Source of the DNA: Candidatus Edwardsiibacteriota bacterium
Lineage (GTDB): Bacteria; Edwardsbacteria; AC1; EtOH8
Assembly (NCBI GenBank): GCA_020053305.1
Contig: JAGVNJ010000064.1
Location: 1-64,000, forward strand
Length of the DNA: 64,000 bases
Reading direction: 5' to 3'
How positions within the stretch are numbered: the stretch's first letter is position 1; each line of letters opens with the position of its first letter. Under the pieces are notes generated by a model that saw nothing but the letters and a program-made list of their open reading frames with translations, had not been told where the DNA came from and did no database searches. Both the position numbers and the translations under genes were made by a program. Of the stretch, positions 27,052 to 35,685 are shown piece after piece.

Positions 27052-27558
27052 TTACTTTACGATATACGATGGCGCGTTCTGGTGGGTCTTCCCGCCCTTG
27101 ACCTTGTGGTAGTAATCGTAGGTCATGGGCTGGCCTTCGGCCAGGACCTCCGATTCTACCACCTTCCCGATGAACAGGGTGTGGCTGCCCAATTCCACCG
27201 ACTGGACCACCTCCAGGTCGAAATGGGCCAGGCTGTATTCCAGTATCTTGGGGTTGCCGCTGGAGCAGATCTGATAGTTGACCCCGCTGAACTTGTCCAC
27301 GTGGCGTCCGCACTTGAAGCCGAAAGTGCCGATGGTGGTCAGCGGCGTCTCCTGGGAAAGCACCGAGATCGAGAATTTTTTTGAGCTCTTGATGAACTCA
27401 TTGGTCAGGTTCTGGCAGTTGAGGCTGACCGCCATCAACGGCGGCTGGGCCGTCACCTGAAAGACGGTATTGGCGATCTGGCCGTTCAGCTTTCCCTCCC
27501 TGAAACTGGAGACCACATACATCCCGTAGCTGATCAGCCGGAAAGCCTTCGGATCCAT
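27052..27558 (-). CDS. Flavin reductase family protein (FMN-binding split barrel)
   Basis: The 168-residue protein begins FRLISYGMYVVSSF and contains TVFQVTAQPPLMAVSLN, the FMN-binding split-barrel pattern. The C-terminal segment GGKTHQNAPSYI is typical of the flavin reductase half of high-molecular-weight rubredoxin (Hrb), which in acetogens is fused to rubredoxin. Here the rubredoxin is a separate gene 111 nt downstream. It probably passes NAD(P)H electrons to rubredoxin and FprA. Its ATG overlaps the rpe stop by one base (TAATG). Confidence 0.9.
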   Translation of the reverse strand: MDPKAFRLISYGMYVVSSFREGKLNGQIANTVFQVTAQPPLMAVSLNCQNLTNEFIKSSKKFSISVLSQETPLTTIGTFGFKCGRHVDKFSGVNYQICSSGNPKILEYSLAHFDLEVVQSVELGSHTLFIGKVVESEVLAEGQPMTYDYYHKVKGGKTHQNAPSYIVK

Positions 27559-28214
27559 TATATCCCCCTGATGGCTTTTATCTGCGCCGCCCGGTCCTGG
27601 TGCTTGAAGATGGCCGCTCCGGCCACCAGCACTTCGGCCCCGGCCTCCCTGGCCAGGCTGGATGTTTCGGGATTTATCCCCCCGTCAATCGAGATCACCG
27701 CCGCAGTTCTGCCTTCAGCTTTCTGTTTTTTGAGTTCCCTCACCTTCTCCAGGACCTGGGGCATGAATTTCTGTCCCCCGAACCCGGGATGCACGCTCAT
27801 CACCAGAAAGAGATCTATATCTCCAATGACCGGCAGAGCCTTGTCCAGCGGGGTTTCGGGGTTGACCGACAGGCCCACCTTTACATTGAGTTTCTTGATC
27901 TGCTCCACCGCCGCCGCCAGGTCGCCTATGACCTCGGTGTGAATGGTTATGTAATCGGCCCCGGCCTTGGCGAACTCCGGGGCGTACTTTAAAGGATCGG
28001 TGATCATCAGATGGACGTCCAGCGGAAGGCGGGAGACCTTTTTTATGGCTTCGACGATAAGCGGCCCGAAGGTGATATTGGGCACGAAGTGCCCATCCAT
28101 CACATCCAGGTGCAACCAGTCGGCCCCGCCCTGTTCGACCGATGTGATCTCATTTTTCAGGACTGCGAAGTCCGCCGATAGCAGTGAAGCTGCGATCTTG
28201 ATCATATCTGTCAT
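27558..28214 (-). CDS. rpe: Ribulose-phosphate 3-epimerase
   Basis: The 218-residue TIM-barrel enzyme interconverts ribulose 5-phosphate and xylulose 5-phosphate. Motifs include IAASLLSADFAVL, WLHLDVMDGHFVPNITFGP, DVHLMI, MSVHPGFGGQKF and ISIDGGIN. The metal-binding histidines and catalytic aspartates are present. The start was set at ATG 28214, preceded by GGGA; ATG 28205 is also possible. A longer frame to 28250 adds residues unlike the family and runs into repeat DNA. Confidence 0.95.
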   Translation of the reverse strand: MTDMIKIAASLLSADFAVLKNEITSVEQGGADWLHLDVMDGHFVPNITFGPLIVEAIKKVSRLPLDVHLMITDPLKYAPEFAKAGADYITIHTEVIGDLAAAVEQIKKLNVKVGLSVNPETPLDKALPVIGDIDLFLVMSVHPGFGGQKFMPQVLEKVRELKKQKAEGRTAAVISIDGGINPETSSLAREAGAEVLVAGAAIFKHQDRAAQIKAIRGI

Positions 28215-28265
28215 TCCCAACCCGGACCACCGTCTTTGCGGGGCGGGCAAGCCGGAACCAAATCA

Positions 28266-28347
28266 GACAGGATTAACATGATTTACCGGATTTAACATTC
28301 TGTAAATGACCATTATGCAAAACTTTGATCATCCTGTAAATCCTGTC
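28266..28347. repeat. Dispersed palindromic repeat upstream of rpe
   Basis: The left arm gacaggatt...atttaccggat and the right arm atcctgtaaatcctgtc are imperfect reverse complements spanning 82 bp. This AATCCTGT-type hairpin is a common dispersed intergenic repeat. It fills the gap between the PASTA gene and rpe. The right arm is followed on the plus strand by A-rich DNA. Confidence 0.7.
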
Positions 28348-28389
28348 AAAAAAAATTATGCATTTTCATAGAATTTAGCTTGTCCGTGC

Positions 28390-29127
28390 CTACTGGGTGC
28401 TGACCGCGATATTGATGGTGTCGCCCTGCTTGATCACGAAGCCTGGCTGGGGGGCCTGCAGCATGATGGTCCCCGGCTCCAGGGCCTGGCCGGAGATATA
28501 CTTGATCTGGCCGATCACCAGGCCCTGGCCCACCAGCTGGCCCTGCACCTCGGCCAGTTTGCGGCCCACCAGGTCGGGCATCAGCATCTTGCCGGTGGAG
28601 CCCTTGCTTACGGTCAGCTTGATGGCGCTCCGCTTGGCCAGCAGGGTGCCGGCCGGCGGAGTGGAGGACACCACGCAGTCCACAGCAATGGAATCGCTGG
28701 AGATGCTGTCCACCTCGGTCACCGACAGCCCCAGCCGGTCGATCAGGTTGATGGCCCTTACCGAGGAAAGGCCGGCCAGATAAGGCACCGAGACCTTCTC
28801 CTCTCCCCGGTTGATGATCACCCGCACCTTGCGCCGTTTCTTGACCATCATCTTGGGTTCGGGATCCTGGGAGATGATGGAACTGTCGGGCAGTCCGGCA
28901 TCATAGCGCCAGCCGGCGTTCACTAATTCCAGCTCCCGGGCCTGCAGGATCTCCTGGGCTTGCCTGATGTCCAGGCCCCGAACATCGGGCACCTCCACCA
29001 CCGAACCCTGGCGGACGATCAGCGGCATCAGCACGAAGTTGGCCAGCAGAAATCCGGCCAGAAAGACCAGCAGCACCCAGATCACATTGCGCCACAGCCG
29101 GGGAAGTTTTTTAAAAAATTTGGTCAT
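28390..29127 (-). CDS. Membrane-anchored PASTA-repeat protein (no kinase domain), second of pair
   Basis: The 245-residue protein has a short basic cytoplasmic start, one membrane helix (about 14-36), then three PASTA repeats reaching the C-terminus. Examples are VEVPDVRGLDIRQAQEIL, VSVPYLAGLSSVRAINLI and MLMPDLVGRKLAEVQGQL. PASTA repeats bind muropeptides or beta-lactams in the periplasm, usually at the end of Ser/Thr kinases or penicillin-binding proteins. There is no catalytic domain here. It starts 3 nt after the paralogous PASTA gene. Confidence 0.9.
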   Translation of the reverse strand: MTKFFKKLPRLWRNVIWVLLVFLAGFLLANFVLMPLIVRQGSVVEVPDVRGLDIRQAQEILQARELELVNAGWRYDAGLPDSSIISQDPEPKMMVKKRRKVRVIINRGEEKVSVPYLAGLSSVRAINLIDRLGLSVTEVDSISSDSIAVDCVVSSTPPAGTLLAKRSAIKLTVSKGSTGKMLMPDLVGRKLAEVQGQLVGQGLVIGQIKYISGQALEPGTIMLQAPQPGFVIKQGDTINIAVSTQ

Positions 29128-29130
29128 TTA

Positions 29131-29865
29131 TTATTCCGGTTCGACGTCGGTGCTTATCCAGAGGTTGACATTGGAGCCCTTGGCAACCTTGGATCCCGGC
29201 GAGGGATCCTGCCTTATCACCAGGCCCGGATCCTGTTCCTCGTCGTAGACATACCGGACGCCGCCCACGTTAAGACCGGCCTGCTTGACCATCTCCTGGG
29301 CCCTGGACCGGCCCCAGCCGCGCACCGAAGGCACCGCCACCTCTCCGGCCCCGGCGCTGACCACCAGGTCCACCTGGCTGTCCTTGGATACCTTCAGGCC
29401 GAATACCGGATTGCTGGATATCACCCCATCCTTCTCCACCGAGTCGGAGGGCTGCATCGTTACCTGTCCCAGCTTAAGCCCGGCTTGCTGCAACACCACC
29501 GTGGCCTGGGCCATCGGAAGGCCCTTCATATTGGGCACCTCGGCTCCGGCATTGTTGGGCCACACCTTGACCGTCCACCCTTTTCGGACCTTGCTGCCCG
29601 GCACCGGATCCTGCTTGCTGACCGTTCCATCCGGCACGCTGGGATCGCTGATGGCCGTCTCCTCGTACACCCGGAACCCGCGGCCCTCCAACAGCGATTT
29701 GGCGATCTCGACCTTCTTGCCGGTGACATCGGGCACCTCGGACATCTCCAGGATCGGCTGGATAAAGGCCCAAAATAAAATGGTGGTGATCAGGCCGCTT
29801 AAGGCCCCTGATAGGATCGCTACCCATACGTTCTTCTTGTTGCTGGTCTGCTCGTATATCGGCAT
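29131..29865 (-). CDS. Membrane-anchored PASTA-repeat protein (no kinase domain), first of pair
   Basis: The 244-residue protein has one membrane helix (about 12-36) and three periplasmic PASTA repeats: SEVPDVTGKKVEIAKSLL, AEVPNMKGLPMAQATVVL and VAVPSVRGWGRSRAQEMV. It shares its plan with the next gene and probably arose with it by duplication. It lies between rsmB and rpe. In many bacteria a PASTA-containing Ser/Thr kinase (PrkC/PknB) is encoded at that place. Confidence 0.9.
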   Translation of the reverse strand: MPIYEQTSNKKNVWVAILSGALSGLITTILFWAFIQPILEMSEVPDVTGKKVEIAKSLLEGRGFRVYEETAISDPSVPDGTVSKQDPVPGSKVRKGWTVKVWPNNAGAEVPNMKGLPMAQATVVLQQAGLKLGQVTMQPSDSVEKDGVISSNPVFGLKVSKDSQVDLVVSAGAGEVAVPSVRGWGRSRAQEMVKQAGLNVGGVRYVYDEEQDPGLVIRQDPSPGSKVAKGSNVNLWISTDVEPE

Positions 29866-29885
29866 AATTTTCTCCTGGATTGGTT

Positions 29886-31214
29886 TTATATATTTTTATT
29901 TTTTACTAAGCGGGCGGCAAAGGCTCCGTCCATTTGATGGAGCTGCGGCCAGGCGGCCAGGAATCCGTATTGGGCCAGCACTGCCGGAAGATATTTTTCG
30001 GCCGGGCCCAGCGAGAATTCGGAATGACGGTTCAAAAATATGGCTATCTGATCCTGGTTCTCCTCCGGGGTCAGGGTGCAGGTGCTGTATACCAGCGCCC
30101 CGCCAGGCTTGACCAGCCCGGCGGCATTTTCCAGGATCCGGCTCTGCAGCTCGGCCATCCGCTGGATGTCGGTCTCCCGGATCCGCCAGCGCAGGTCCAA
30201 CCGCCGCCGGATGACTCCCAGCCCGGTGCAGGGCACATCGGCCAGGACCAGATCGAAAGCTGTTTTGAATTTTATTTTAGCGGCATCGCCGTTGATCAAA
30301 TACCATGAATCCAAGCCCAGCCGAATAAAATTTTCTCTGACCCGGGACAGCTTCCGGAAGCTCAGGTCAAGGGCGAACACATCCGCCCGGCCGCCGGCCT
30401 GCTCGATGGCCAGCCCGGCCTTGCCCCCCGGAGCGGCGCAGAGGTCCAAAATTATGTCGCCTTCTTTGGCCCCAAAAAGCATTCCCGCCGCCTGAGCGCT
30501 GGAATCCTGAAAATAGAAATGCCCCCGGACAAATAATTCATTATCAACCAGTCCGGAAGGGTTATTTATTTCTATGGCCTGGGGGAGAATTTTCAGATAT
30601 TTCGGTTCAAACCCGCCGGCCTGAAGTTGTTCAAACAAAATTTCGGCCGAGGTCTTCAGTCGGTTGGTCCTTATGATCACCGGGGCCGGAGAATTGTTGA
30701 ATTCCAATATTTTTAAAGTATCATCCCAGCCCAATTGTTTGGCCCATCTTTCAATCAGCCATTCCGGATGGGAATATTCAATGCCAGCATCTTTTACTCT
30801 ATCGCCGGTATCGGGTTTTTTCAGATACTTTTTGTTCCTAATTATATCCCGCAGGACGGCGTTTGTCAAGCCAATTATCTCTTTCCGCCCAAAGCGTTTA
30901 ACCAGTTCAACGCTCTCGTTTACCGCTGCAAATGCCGGGATTTTATCCAAAAATGCAACCTGATACAGCCCCAAACGTAATATATTGGCTTCCAAGGTAT
31001 TCAGCGATTTAAGGCCCCTTTTAAGGCACCCGTCCAGCAACCAATCCAGTTTGGTCCTTTGCCTGAGCACGCCGGAGACCAATTCCCGGGCCAGATTTTG
31101 GTCTATCCGGGAAAGCCCTGCCTGGGTGAAATATTTTCTTAATATGCTGTCGCTGAATTCGGTGTTCTTTTCTACATCCGACAGGATTTTAAGCGCTGTT
31201 TCCCTGGCCGTCAC
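29886..31214 (-). CDS. rsmB: 16S rRNA (cytosine-967-C5)-methyltransferase
   Basis: The 442-residue protein has an N-terminal NusB-like RNA-binding domain (about 1-130) and a C-terminal SAM methyltransferase domain. The SAM-binding motif is DLCAAPGGKAGLA. The two catalytic-site cysteines are in ADVPCTGLGVIRRR and VYSTCTLTPEEN. It lies 20 nt upstream of the PASTA genes and abuts DUF116. Confidence 0.95.
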   Translation of the reverse strand: MTARETALKILSDVEKNTEFSDSILRKYFTQAGLSRIDQNLARELVSGVLRQRTKLDWLLDGCLKRGLKSLNTLEANILRLGLYQVAFLDKIPAFAAVNESVELVKRFGRKEIIGLTNAVLRDIIRNKKYLKKPDTGDRVKDAGIEYSHPEWLIERWAKQLGWDDTLKILEFNNSPAPVIIRTNRLKTSAEILFEQLQAGGFEPKYLKILPQAIEINNPSGLVDNELFVRGHFYFQDSSAQAAGMLFGAKEGDIILDLCAAPGGKAGLAIEQAGGRADVFALDLSFRKLSRVRENFIRLGLDSWYLINGDAAKIKFKTAFDLVLADVPCTGLGVIRRRLDLRWRIRETDIQRMAELQSRILENAAGLVKPGGALVYSTCTLTPEENQDQIAIFLNRHSEFSLGPAEKYLPAVLAQYGFLAAWPQLHQMDGAFAARLVKNKNI

Positions 31215-31970
31215 TTAAATTTCCCTTCCCAGCAGAGAAACAAAGCCAGCCCTGACCTTCTCCAGATCCACCGTGGTGTTATTACAGGGACCGTGGGGAC
31301 GCTGGTTCAATATTCCGTAGACCGGGGTGGGATAGGCGTCGAGTATTCCCGAGACCAGGTCCCGCTCGCAGGCCACCGCCAGGATCAGGGTCGGTTTGAT
31401 CTCCACGATCAGCCGCCGGGCCAGGGTTCCGCCGGTGGCCACTGCGATCCTGGCGTTGATCTTTTCGGAAAGCTCGGCCAGCTCGGAGATGGCGCATTTT
31501 CCGCATCTCCGGCAGTTTCCGATATCCGAGGTCACCCGATACTGGCAATCGCTCAGCTGCAGGCAGTGCGGCAGCAATATCATTATCCTGCCAAGATCGA
31601 TGCGCTTTCTGGTGGCCCGGACCAGGGCGTTGTTAAATTCCACGAAAGACTCACCCACCCTCTCCCGGCCGATGCCCAGCAGAAATCCCAGGAAAAGGTT
31701 TATGGGGTAGAGCACCTTGACCGTCACCTGCTTCTTGCCGTGGGGGAACAGAAAATCCCGTTCGGTTATGGCCGACAGGAAAAGCAGGAACAGCCCGCCG
31801 CTTACCACCAGCAGGAACAATGCCGCTGCCGCCGCCGCGGCATAGAACATCCATTCCGCCAGCATCTTCAGGCGCGGCATCACCAGCCAGAAAAGCAGTA
31901 TCACCCCGCTGCCCAGGATGGCCAGGCTGACGAAGGACAGGGATAGAAATAATCTTTTTCCGGCGTTCAT
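31215..31970 (-). CDS. DUF116-family membrane protein
   Basis: The 251-residue protein has two N-terminal membrane helices (about 7-30 and 40-68) and a soluble domain with a cysteine cluster: LLPHCLQLSDCQYRV, then CRRCGKCAISEL. Further cysteines lie in VACERDLV and HGPCNNT. This is the DUF116 pattern, probably metal binding; function is unknown. Its start overlaps the fmt stop by 4 bp, so it is coupled with fmt. Confidence 0.9.
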   Translation of the reverse strand: MNAGKRLFLSLSFVSLAILGSGVILLFWLVMPRLKMLAEWMFYAAAAAAALFLLVVSGGLFLLFLSAITERDFLFPHGKKQVTVKVLYPINLFLGFLLGIGRERVGESFVEFNNALVRATRKRIDLGRIMILLPHCLQLSDCQYRVTSDIGNCRRCGKCAISELAELSEKINARIAVATGGTLARRLIVEIKPTLILAVACERDLVSGILDAYPTPVYGILNQRPHGPCNNTTVDLEKVRAGFVSLLGREI

Positions 31971-32911
31971 GTCAGCCGGTCCCCTGCGGCCGGCTTGTAT
32001 CCCCGGATAAATTCATCACCGCTCATCACATTTTTTCCCTGCGGTTTCACCTTAACTAATGATAACGCTCCGTTTCCAGTTTTAATAACCAGACCTACGT
32101 TTTTATCCGTTGCGGCTACCTGCCCCGGCCTCAATTCGGTATTCGATATTCGATATTCAATATTCGGGGCGGTTTCCAGCACTTCCAGCCTTTTCTCTTT
32201 GAATATGGCATAGGCCCCGGGTTTTGGAGTAAGCCCCCGCACTTGGTTTTGGATTTCCAGGGATTTTCGTTTCCAGTCAATGTGCCCGTCCTTCGGGGAA
32301 AGCTTCGGGGCAAAGGTAACCAGCGACTCGTCCTGTTTTGCAAAAGCGGACCTTCCCCCCTTCATAGCTTCCAAGCTTCGGACAATGAGATCAGCCCCCA
32401 GCTTTGCCAGTCTTGCTTCCAGTTCCCCGGCGTTTTCTTGGTCAGTGATCGGCGCCTCCTCCTGCAGGATGATGTCCCCGGCATCCATTCTGTTGTTCAT
32501 CAAAATGCTGGTGACGCCGGTCGTCTGCTCTCCGTTGAGCAGGGTATGATTGATGGGCGCCGCCCCGCGGTACTTGGGCAGCAGCGAGGGGTGCAGGTTC
32601 ACCGCGCCGTATTTCGGGATGTTCAGGATATCGTTGGGGAGTTTGAGTCCGTAAGCCACTACCACTAATACTTCCGGTTCAAGATTTGAAAGGTGTTCGA
32701 CTGTCGCAGTGTCTTTTAATGTCGCCGGTTGGCAAACCGGCAGATCCAGTTCCACCGCCTTCTGCTTGACAGGGGAAAAGGCAATGCTGCGGCCCCGGCC
32801 CGCCGGCCGGTCCGGCTGGGCAAAGACCGCCAGTATCTCGTGTCCCGTGTGATGGAGGGCCTCCAGGGTGGGAACGGCAAAGGCCGGAGTGCCCAGGAAT
32901 ACTATCCGCAC
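31967..32911 (-). CDS. fmt: Methionyl-tRNA formyltransferase
   Basis: The 314-residue enzyme formylates initiator Met-tRNA. The N-terminal formyltransferase domain has FLGTPAFAVPTL, AVFAQPDRPAGRG, and catalytic N105, H107 and D143 (NLHPSLLPKYRG and MDAGD). The C-terminal domain is interrupted at about residues 249-262 by the peptide PNIEYRISNTELRP. This is encoded by a palindromic ATTCGATATT-type repeat (32134-32167). Frame is kept, so the protein is probably active. Confidence 0.95.
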   Translation of the reverse strand: MRIVFLGTPAFAVPTLEALHHTGHEILAVFAQPDRPAGRGRSIAFSPVKQKAVELDLPVCQPATLKDTATVEHLSNLEPEVLVVVAYGLKLPNDILNIPKYGAVNLHPSLLPKYRGAAPINHTLLNGEQTTGVTSILMNNRMDAGDIILQEEAPITDQENAGELEARLAKLGADLIVRSLEAMKGGRSAFAKQDESLVTFAPKLSPKDGHIDWKRKSLEIQNQVRGLTPKPGAYAIFKEKRLEVLETAPNIEYRISNTELRPGQVAATDKNVGLVIKTGNGALSLVKVKPQGKNVMSGDEFIRGYKPAAGDRLT

Positions 32912-33891
32912 TTTGTACTGTCTTTATTGTTATTGGCCGGTTTACGCCCCCCGAATATCAACCACAGCAGGCCGCCCAGCAGGGAGATGCCGACGGCCAC
33001 CAGATGATATAAAAATCCCAGCGACAGGGCCAGGGGCTGGGCTATCCCCGCCCGGCCGAAGAACACGATAAAAGCCCCTTCCTGGAGCCCCCAGCCGTTG
33101 ATGGACAATGGGATCATACTGACCGCGGCGATCACCGGCATATACAGGAAGAAAGGTATCATGGATATCCTTATTCCCAGCGACAGGGCGATCAGGTAGG
33201 CGGTTATCACCACAAAGACCTGAACCATCAAGGACAGCAAGAGGGACAGAAACACCTCCCGTTTATGGGTGCGGTAGGCATAGATGGCATGATAGAATTC
33301 TACCAGCTGGTGCTCTATTTTTTCCATCATTGGTAGTTTGAAAAGCCAGCGGAATTTTTTCACCAATGATTTGTTCAAAAATAAAACCACGAACAACAGC
33401 GCCGCCGCGATGCCGATCAGCATACCCTTCAGCAGGGTGACCTCTTGGCCGCCCTTGGCCACCAGGATCAGCCCCGCAATGCCGGTGATGATCACCCCGA
33501 AAAGGCCGATGAAACGATCCACCAGCACCGAGGCCAGCGCCTCGGACTTGCTCTTGCAGTCGTCGGCCACCAGGTAGGCCCGGGCCAGGTCGCCCCCCAC
33601 CGTGGTGGGCAGGAAATTACCGAAGAACAGGCCGTTCAAGAAATACCGCAGCAGTTTCCAGTATCCGCTTTTTATCCCCCGGGCCGACAGCAAGAGCTGC
33701 CAGCGCCAGGCGCAGACGGCATTGACCGCGAAATAGGCGGCCAGCGAGGACAGCAACAGCCAGATGTTCAGGGACCGGAATGAGTCCAGCAATTGCTGCT
33801 TATCAACTTTCAGCATGATCCAACTGATCAAGCCCAGGCTGATGACTATCCTCAGGATCAGCAGGGAGGTCCTCTTTATCTTTTCTCTCAT
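32902..33891 (-). CDS. Flippase-like membrane protein (lysylphosphatidylglycerol synthase TM family)
   Basis: The 329-residue protein has about eight membrane helices with the family's RIVISLGLISWIMLKVD start, GLFFGNFLPTTVGGDLARAYLV and SINGWGLQEGAFIVFF. Such UPF0104 proteins lack the MprF aminoacyl domain and may move lipid-linked substrates. It overlaps fmt by 10 bp and follows a GT2 gene by 6 nt, which suits a role in glycan or lipid transfer. Confidence 0.88.
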   Translation of the reverse strand: MREKIKRTSLLILRIVISLGLISWIMLKVDKQQLLDSFRSLNIWLLLSSLAAYFAVNAVCAWRWQLLLSARGIKSGYWKLLRYFLNGLFFGNFLPTTVGGDLARAYLVADDCKSKSEALASVLVDRFIGLFGVIITGIAGLILVAKGGQEVTLLKGMLIGIAAALLFVVLFLNKSLVKKFRWLFKLPMMEKIEHQLVEFYHAIYAYRTHKREVFLSLLLSLMVQVFVVITAYLIALSLGIRISMIPFFLYMPVIAAVSMIPLSINGWGLQEGAFIVFFGRAGIAQPLALSLGFLYHLVAVGISLLGGLLWLIFGGRKPANNNKDSTKCG

Positions 33892-33897
33892 TTCTTA

Positions 33898-34926
33898 TTA
33901 TAACTGGTTGGCAGTGCGTTTACCCTGAAGAAAATACTTGACCGCGATGCTGCCCTGGTACATTTTAGCCCTGATCCTGCTGTCACTGGCAGCCCTCAAC
34001 TTCTGGACCTCCCGGTGTTTTTTCCACACCAGCCGGGGGTTTTCCGCCATCCATAAACCCGCCTGAACAATGGCCCTGGCCCACTCCAGATTGCCGGAGA
34101 GGAGAGCCTTCACAAAGGCCGTCATCTCCAGGGAAAGCCGCAGGGGCCAGATCCATATAAGGCTGGCCGGCGAATAATTCTTCCACAGCATCAGCAGGCT
34201 GTTGCGGTGATTAAGGTACATCTTGCGGAAATTGCCGGCCGGCAGGGAACCGCCGGATAAGTGATAGATAATCGATCCGGGGACGGCTATCACCCGATGC
34301 CCGGCCAGGTGCATCCGCCAGGCCAGGTCTATCTCCTCCATATGCATGAAGAAATCCTGGTCCAGCAGCCCCACCTTATCCAGCACGCTCCGGCGGTATA
34401 TCGAGGCCGAGCCCGAAGCCCAGAAGATGTCCTTGGCCCCGCCGTCGTATTGCCCCAGATCCTTTTCCTTGTCATCGAACAGACGGCCCAGACAGTAGGG
34501 AAAGCCGTAGATATCCATCATGCCTCCGGCCCCGCCGGAATAATCAAACAGGCTGCGATCCTTAAGCCACAGTATCTTGGGCTGGGCCGCAGCCACCGTA
34601 TCATCCCTATCCAGTTCGGAGGCCAGCTGGCTCAGCCAGTCCGGTTTGACCTCGGTATCGTTGTTCAGCAGTACGATATATTCCTCAGTGGTGGAACGGA
34701 TGCCCAGGTTGCATCCCCCGGCATATCCCAGGTTCTGTTGGGAGGAGATCAGTTCTATCTGCGGGTAGTTCTGCTTGGCCCATTGGGGGCTTCCGTCCGA
34801 AGATGCGTTATCCACCAGATAGATGCGATAATTATCATATTCGGTCTTGACCAGGGTCCACAGACAGTCGGCCAGCATCTGTTGGCCGTTGTGGTGCGGT
34901 ATTATTATGGCTATTGAGGTTGGCAT
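33898..34926 (-). CDS. Family 2 glycosyltransferase (rhamnosyltransferase-like)
   Basis: The 342-residue enzyme has a GT-A domain with IIIPHHNGQQMLADCL, LVDNASSDGS, NLGYAGGCNLGI and the metal site LNNDTEV. MHMEEIDLAWRMHLAGHRV is the downstream ED-containing motif. Such enzymes add rhamnose or similar sugars to cell-surface glycans. The acceptor is unknown. It is encoded next to the flippase-like gene. Confidence 0.9.
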   Translation of the reverse strand: MPTSIAIIIPHHNGQQMLADCLWTLVKTEYDNYRIYLVDNASSDGSPQWAKQNYPQIELISSQQNLGYAGGCNLGIRSTTEEYIVLLNNDTEVKPDWLSQLASELDRDDTVAAAQPKILWLKDRSLFDYSGGAGGMMDIYGFPYCLGRLFDDKEKDLGQYDGGAKDIFWASGSASIYRRSVLDKVGLLDQDFFMHMEEIDLAWRMHLAGHRVIAVPGSIIYHLSGGSLPAGNFRKMYLNHRNSLLMLWKNYSPASLIWIWPLRLSLEMTAFVKALLSGNLEWARAIVQAGLWMAENPRLVWKKHREVQKLRAASDSRIRAKMYQGSIAVKYFLQGKRTANQL

Positions 34927-34943
34927 GGCTGCGATATCCCCCG

Positions 34944-35684
34944 CTAGATCCCGGTCGACAGGCGTTCGGCCAGGCGGGCCGGCAGGCCGGCCCGGATTAT
35001 TTTTTCCTGGGCGGATTTGATATCGTACTCCACCCGCCGGATGGCCGCTTCCATCCTCTCCCCGTCGCAGATGGCATAGGTGGCCCTGGGGTCGCCGTCC
35101 CTGGGCTGGCCCACGCTGCCCACGTTGATTATGTATCTCCTATCTTTTTCCAGATGAACGTACTCCTTGCCGGCGATGCTGCACTTGCCGTTGGCATCGC
35201 ATTCCCAGAATACGGGCTGGTGGGAATGGCCGACGAAGCAAAGTCTTTCGGTAAATTTTTCGAACTGGTATTCGGCCTCGTCCAGCGACAGGATATAATG
35301 CCAGTCCTCCGGCTTATGGGGAGTGGAATGAACGATCAACATTTCGTTTCCCTGGATGCTGGCCTTTAGGTGCAGGGGAAGTTTTTTAAGAAAGTCCTTT
35401 TCCGGGGCCCCCAGCTTTTTCCCGGTCCACTCCGCCGCTTTGCGGGCATTAATATTGAAGCTGGAAAGATCCAGCAGCCCCACCGCCCCATGGTCGTGAT
35501 TGCCGGCAATGATCTGGTCGGTATATCCGCCTATCTCCGCCAGGCACTTGGCCGGTTCGGCCCCGTAACCTACGGTATCGCCCAGACAAAATATATCTTT
35601 GATGCCTTTTTGTTTGATATCGGCCAGCACCGCAGTCAGGGCTTCATGATTGCCATGTATGTCGGATATTAGGGCGCATCTCAT
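34944..35684 (-). CDS. Metallophosphoesterase (YfcE/MJ0936-like)
   Basis: The 246-residue protein shows the dinuclear metal motifs in order: ISDIHGNHEAL (D/H), CLGDTVGYG (GD), IAGNHDHG (GNHD), VHSTPH and VGHSHQPVF. The family are phosphodiesterases with varied substrates, so the role is open. It abuts nusB (1 nt between). Confidence 0.9.
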   Translation of the reverse strand: MRCALISDIHGNHEALTAVLADIKQKGIKDIFCLGDTVGYGAEPAKCLAEIGGYTDQIIAGNHDHGAVGLLDLSSFNINARKAAEWTGKKLGAPEKDFLKKLPLHLKASIQGNEMLIVHSTPHKPEDWHYILSLDEAEYQFEKFTERLCFVGHSHQPVFWECDANGKCSIAGKEYVHLEKDRRYIINVGSVGQPRDGDPRATYAICDGERMEAAIRRVEYDIKSAQEKIIRAGLPARLAERLSTGI

Positions 35685-35685
35685 C

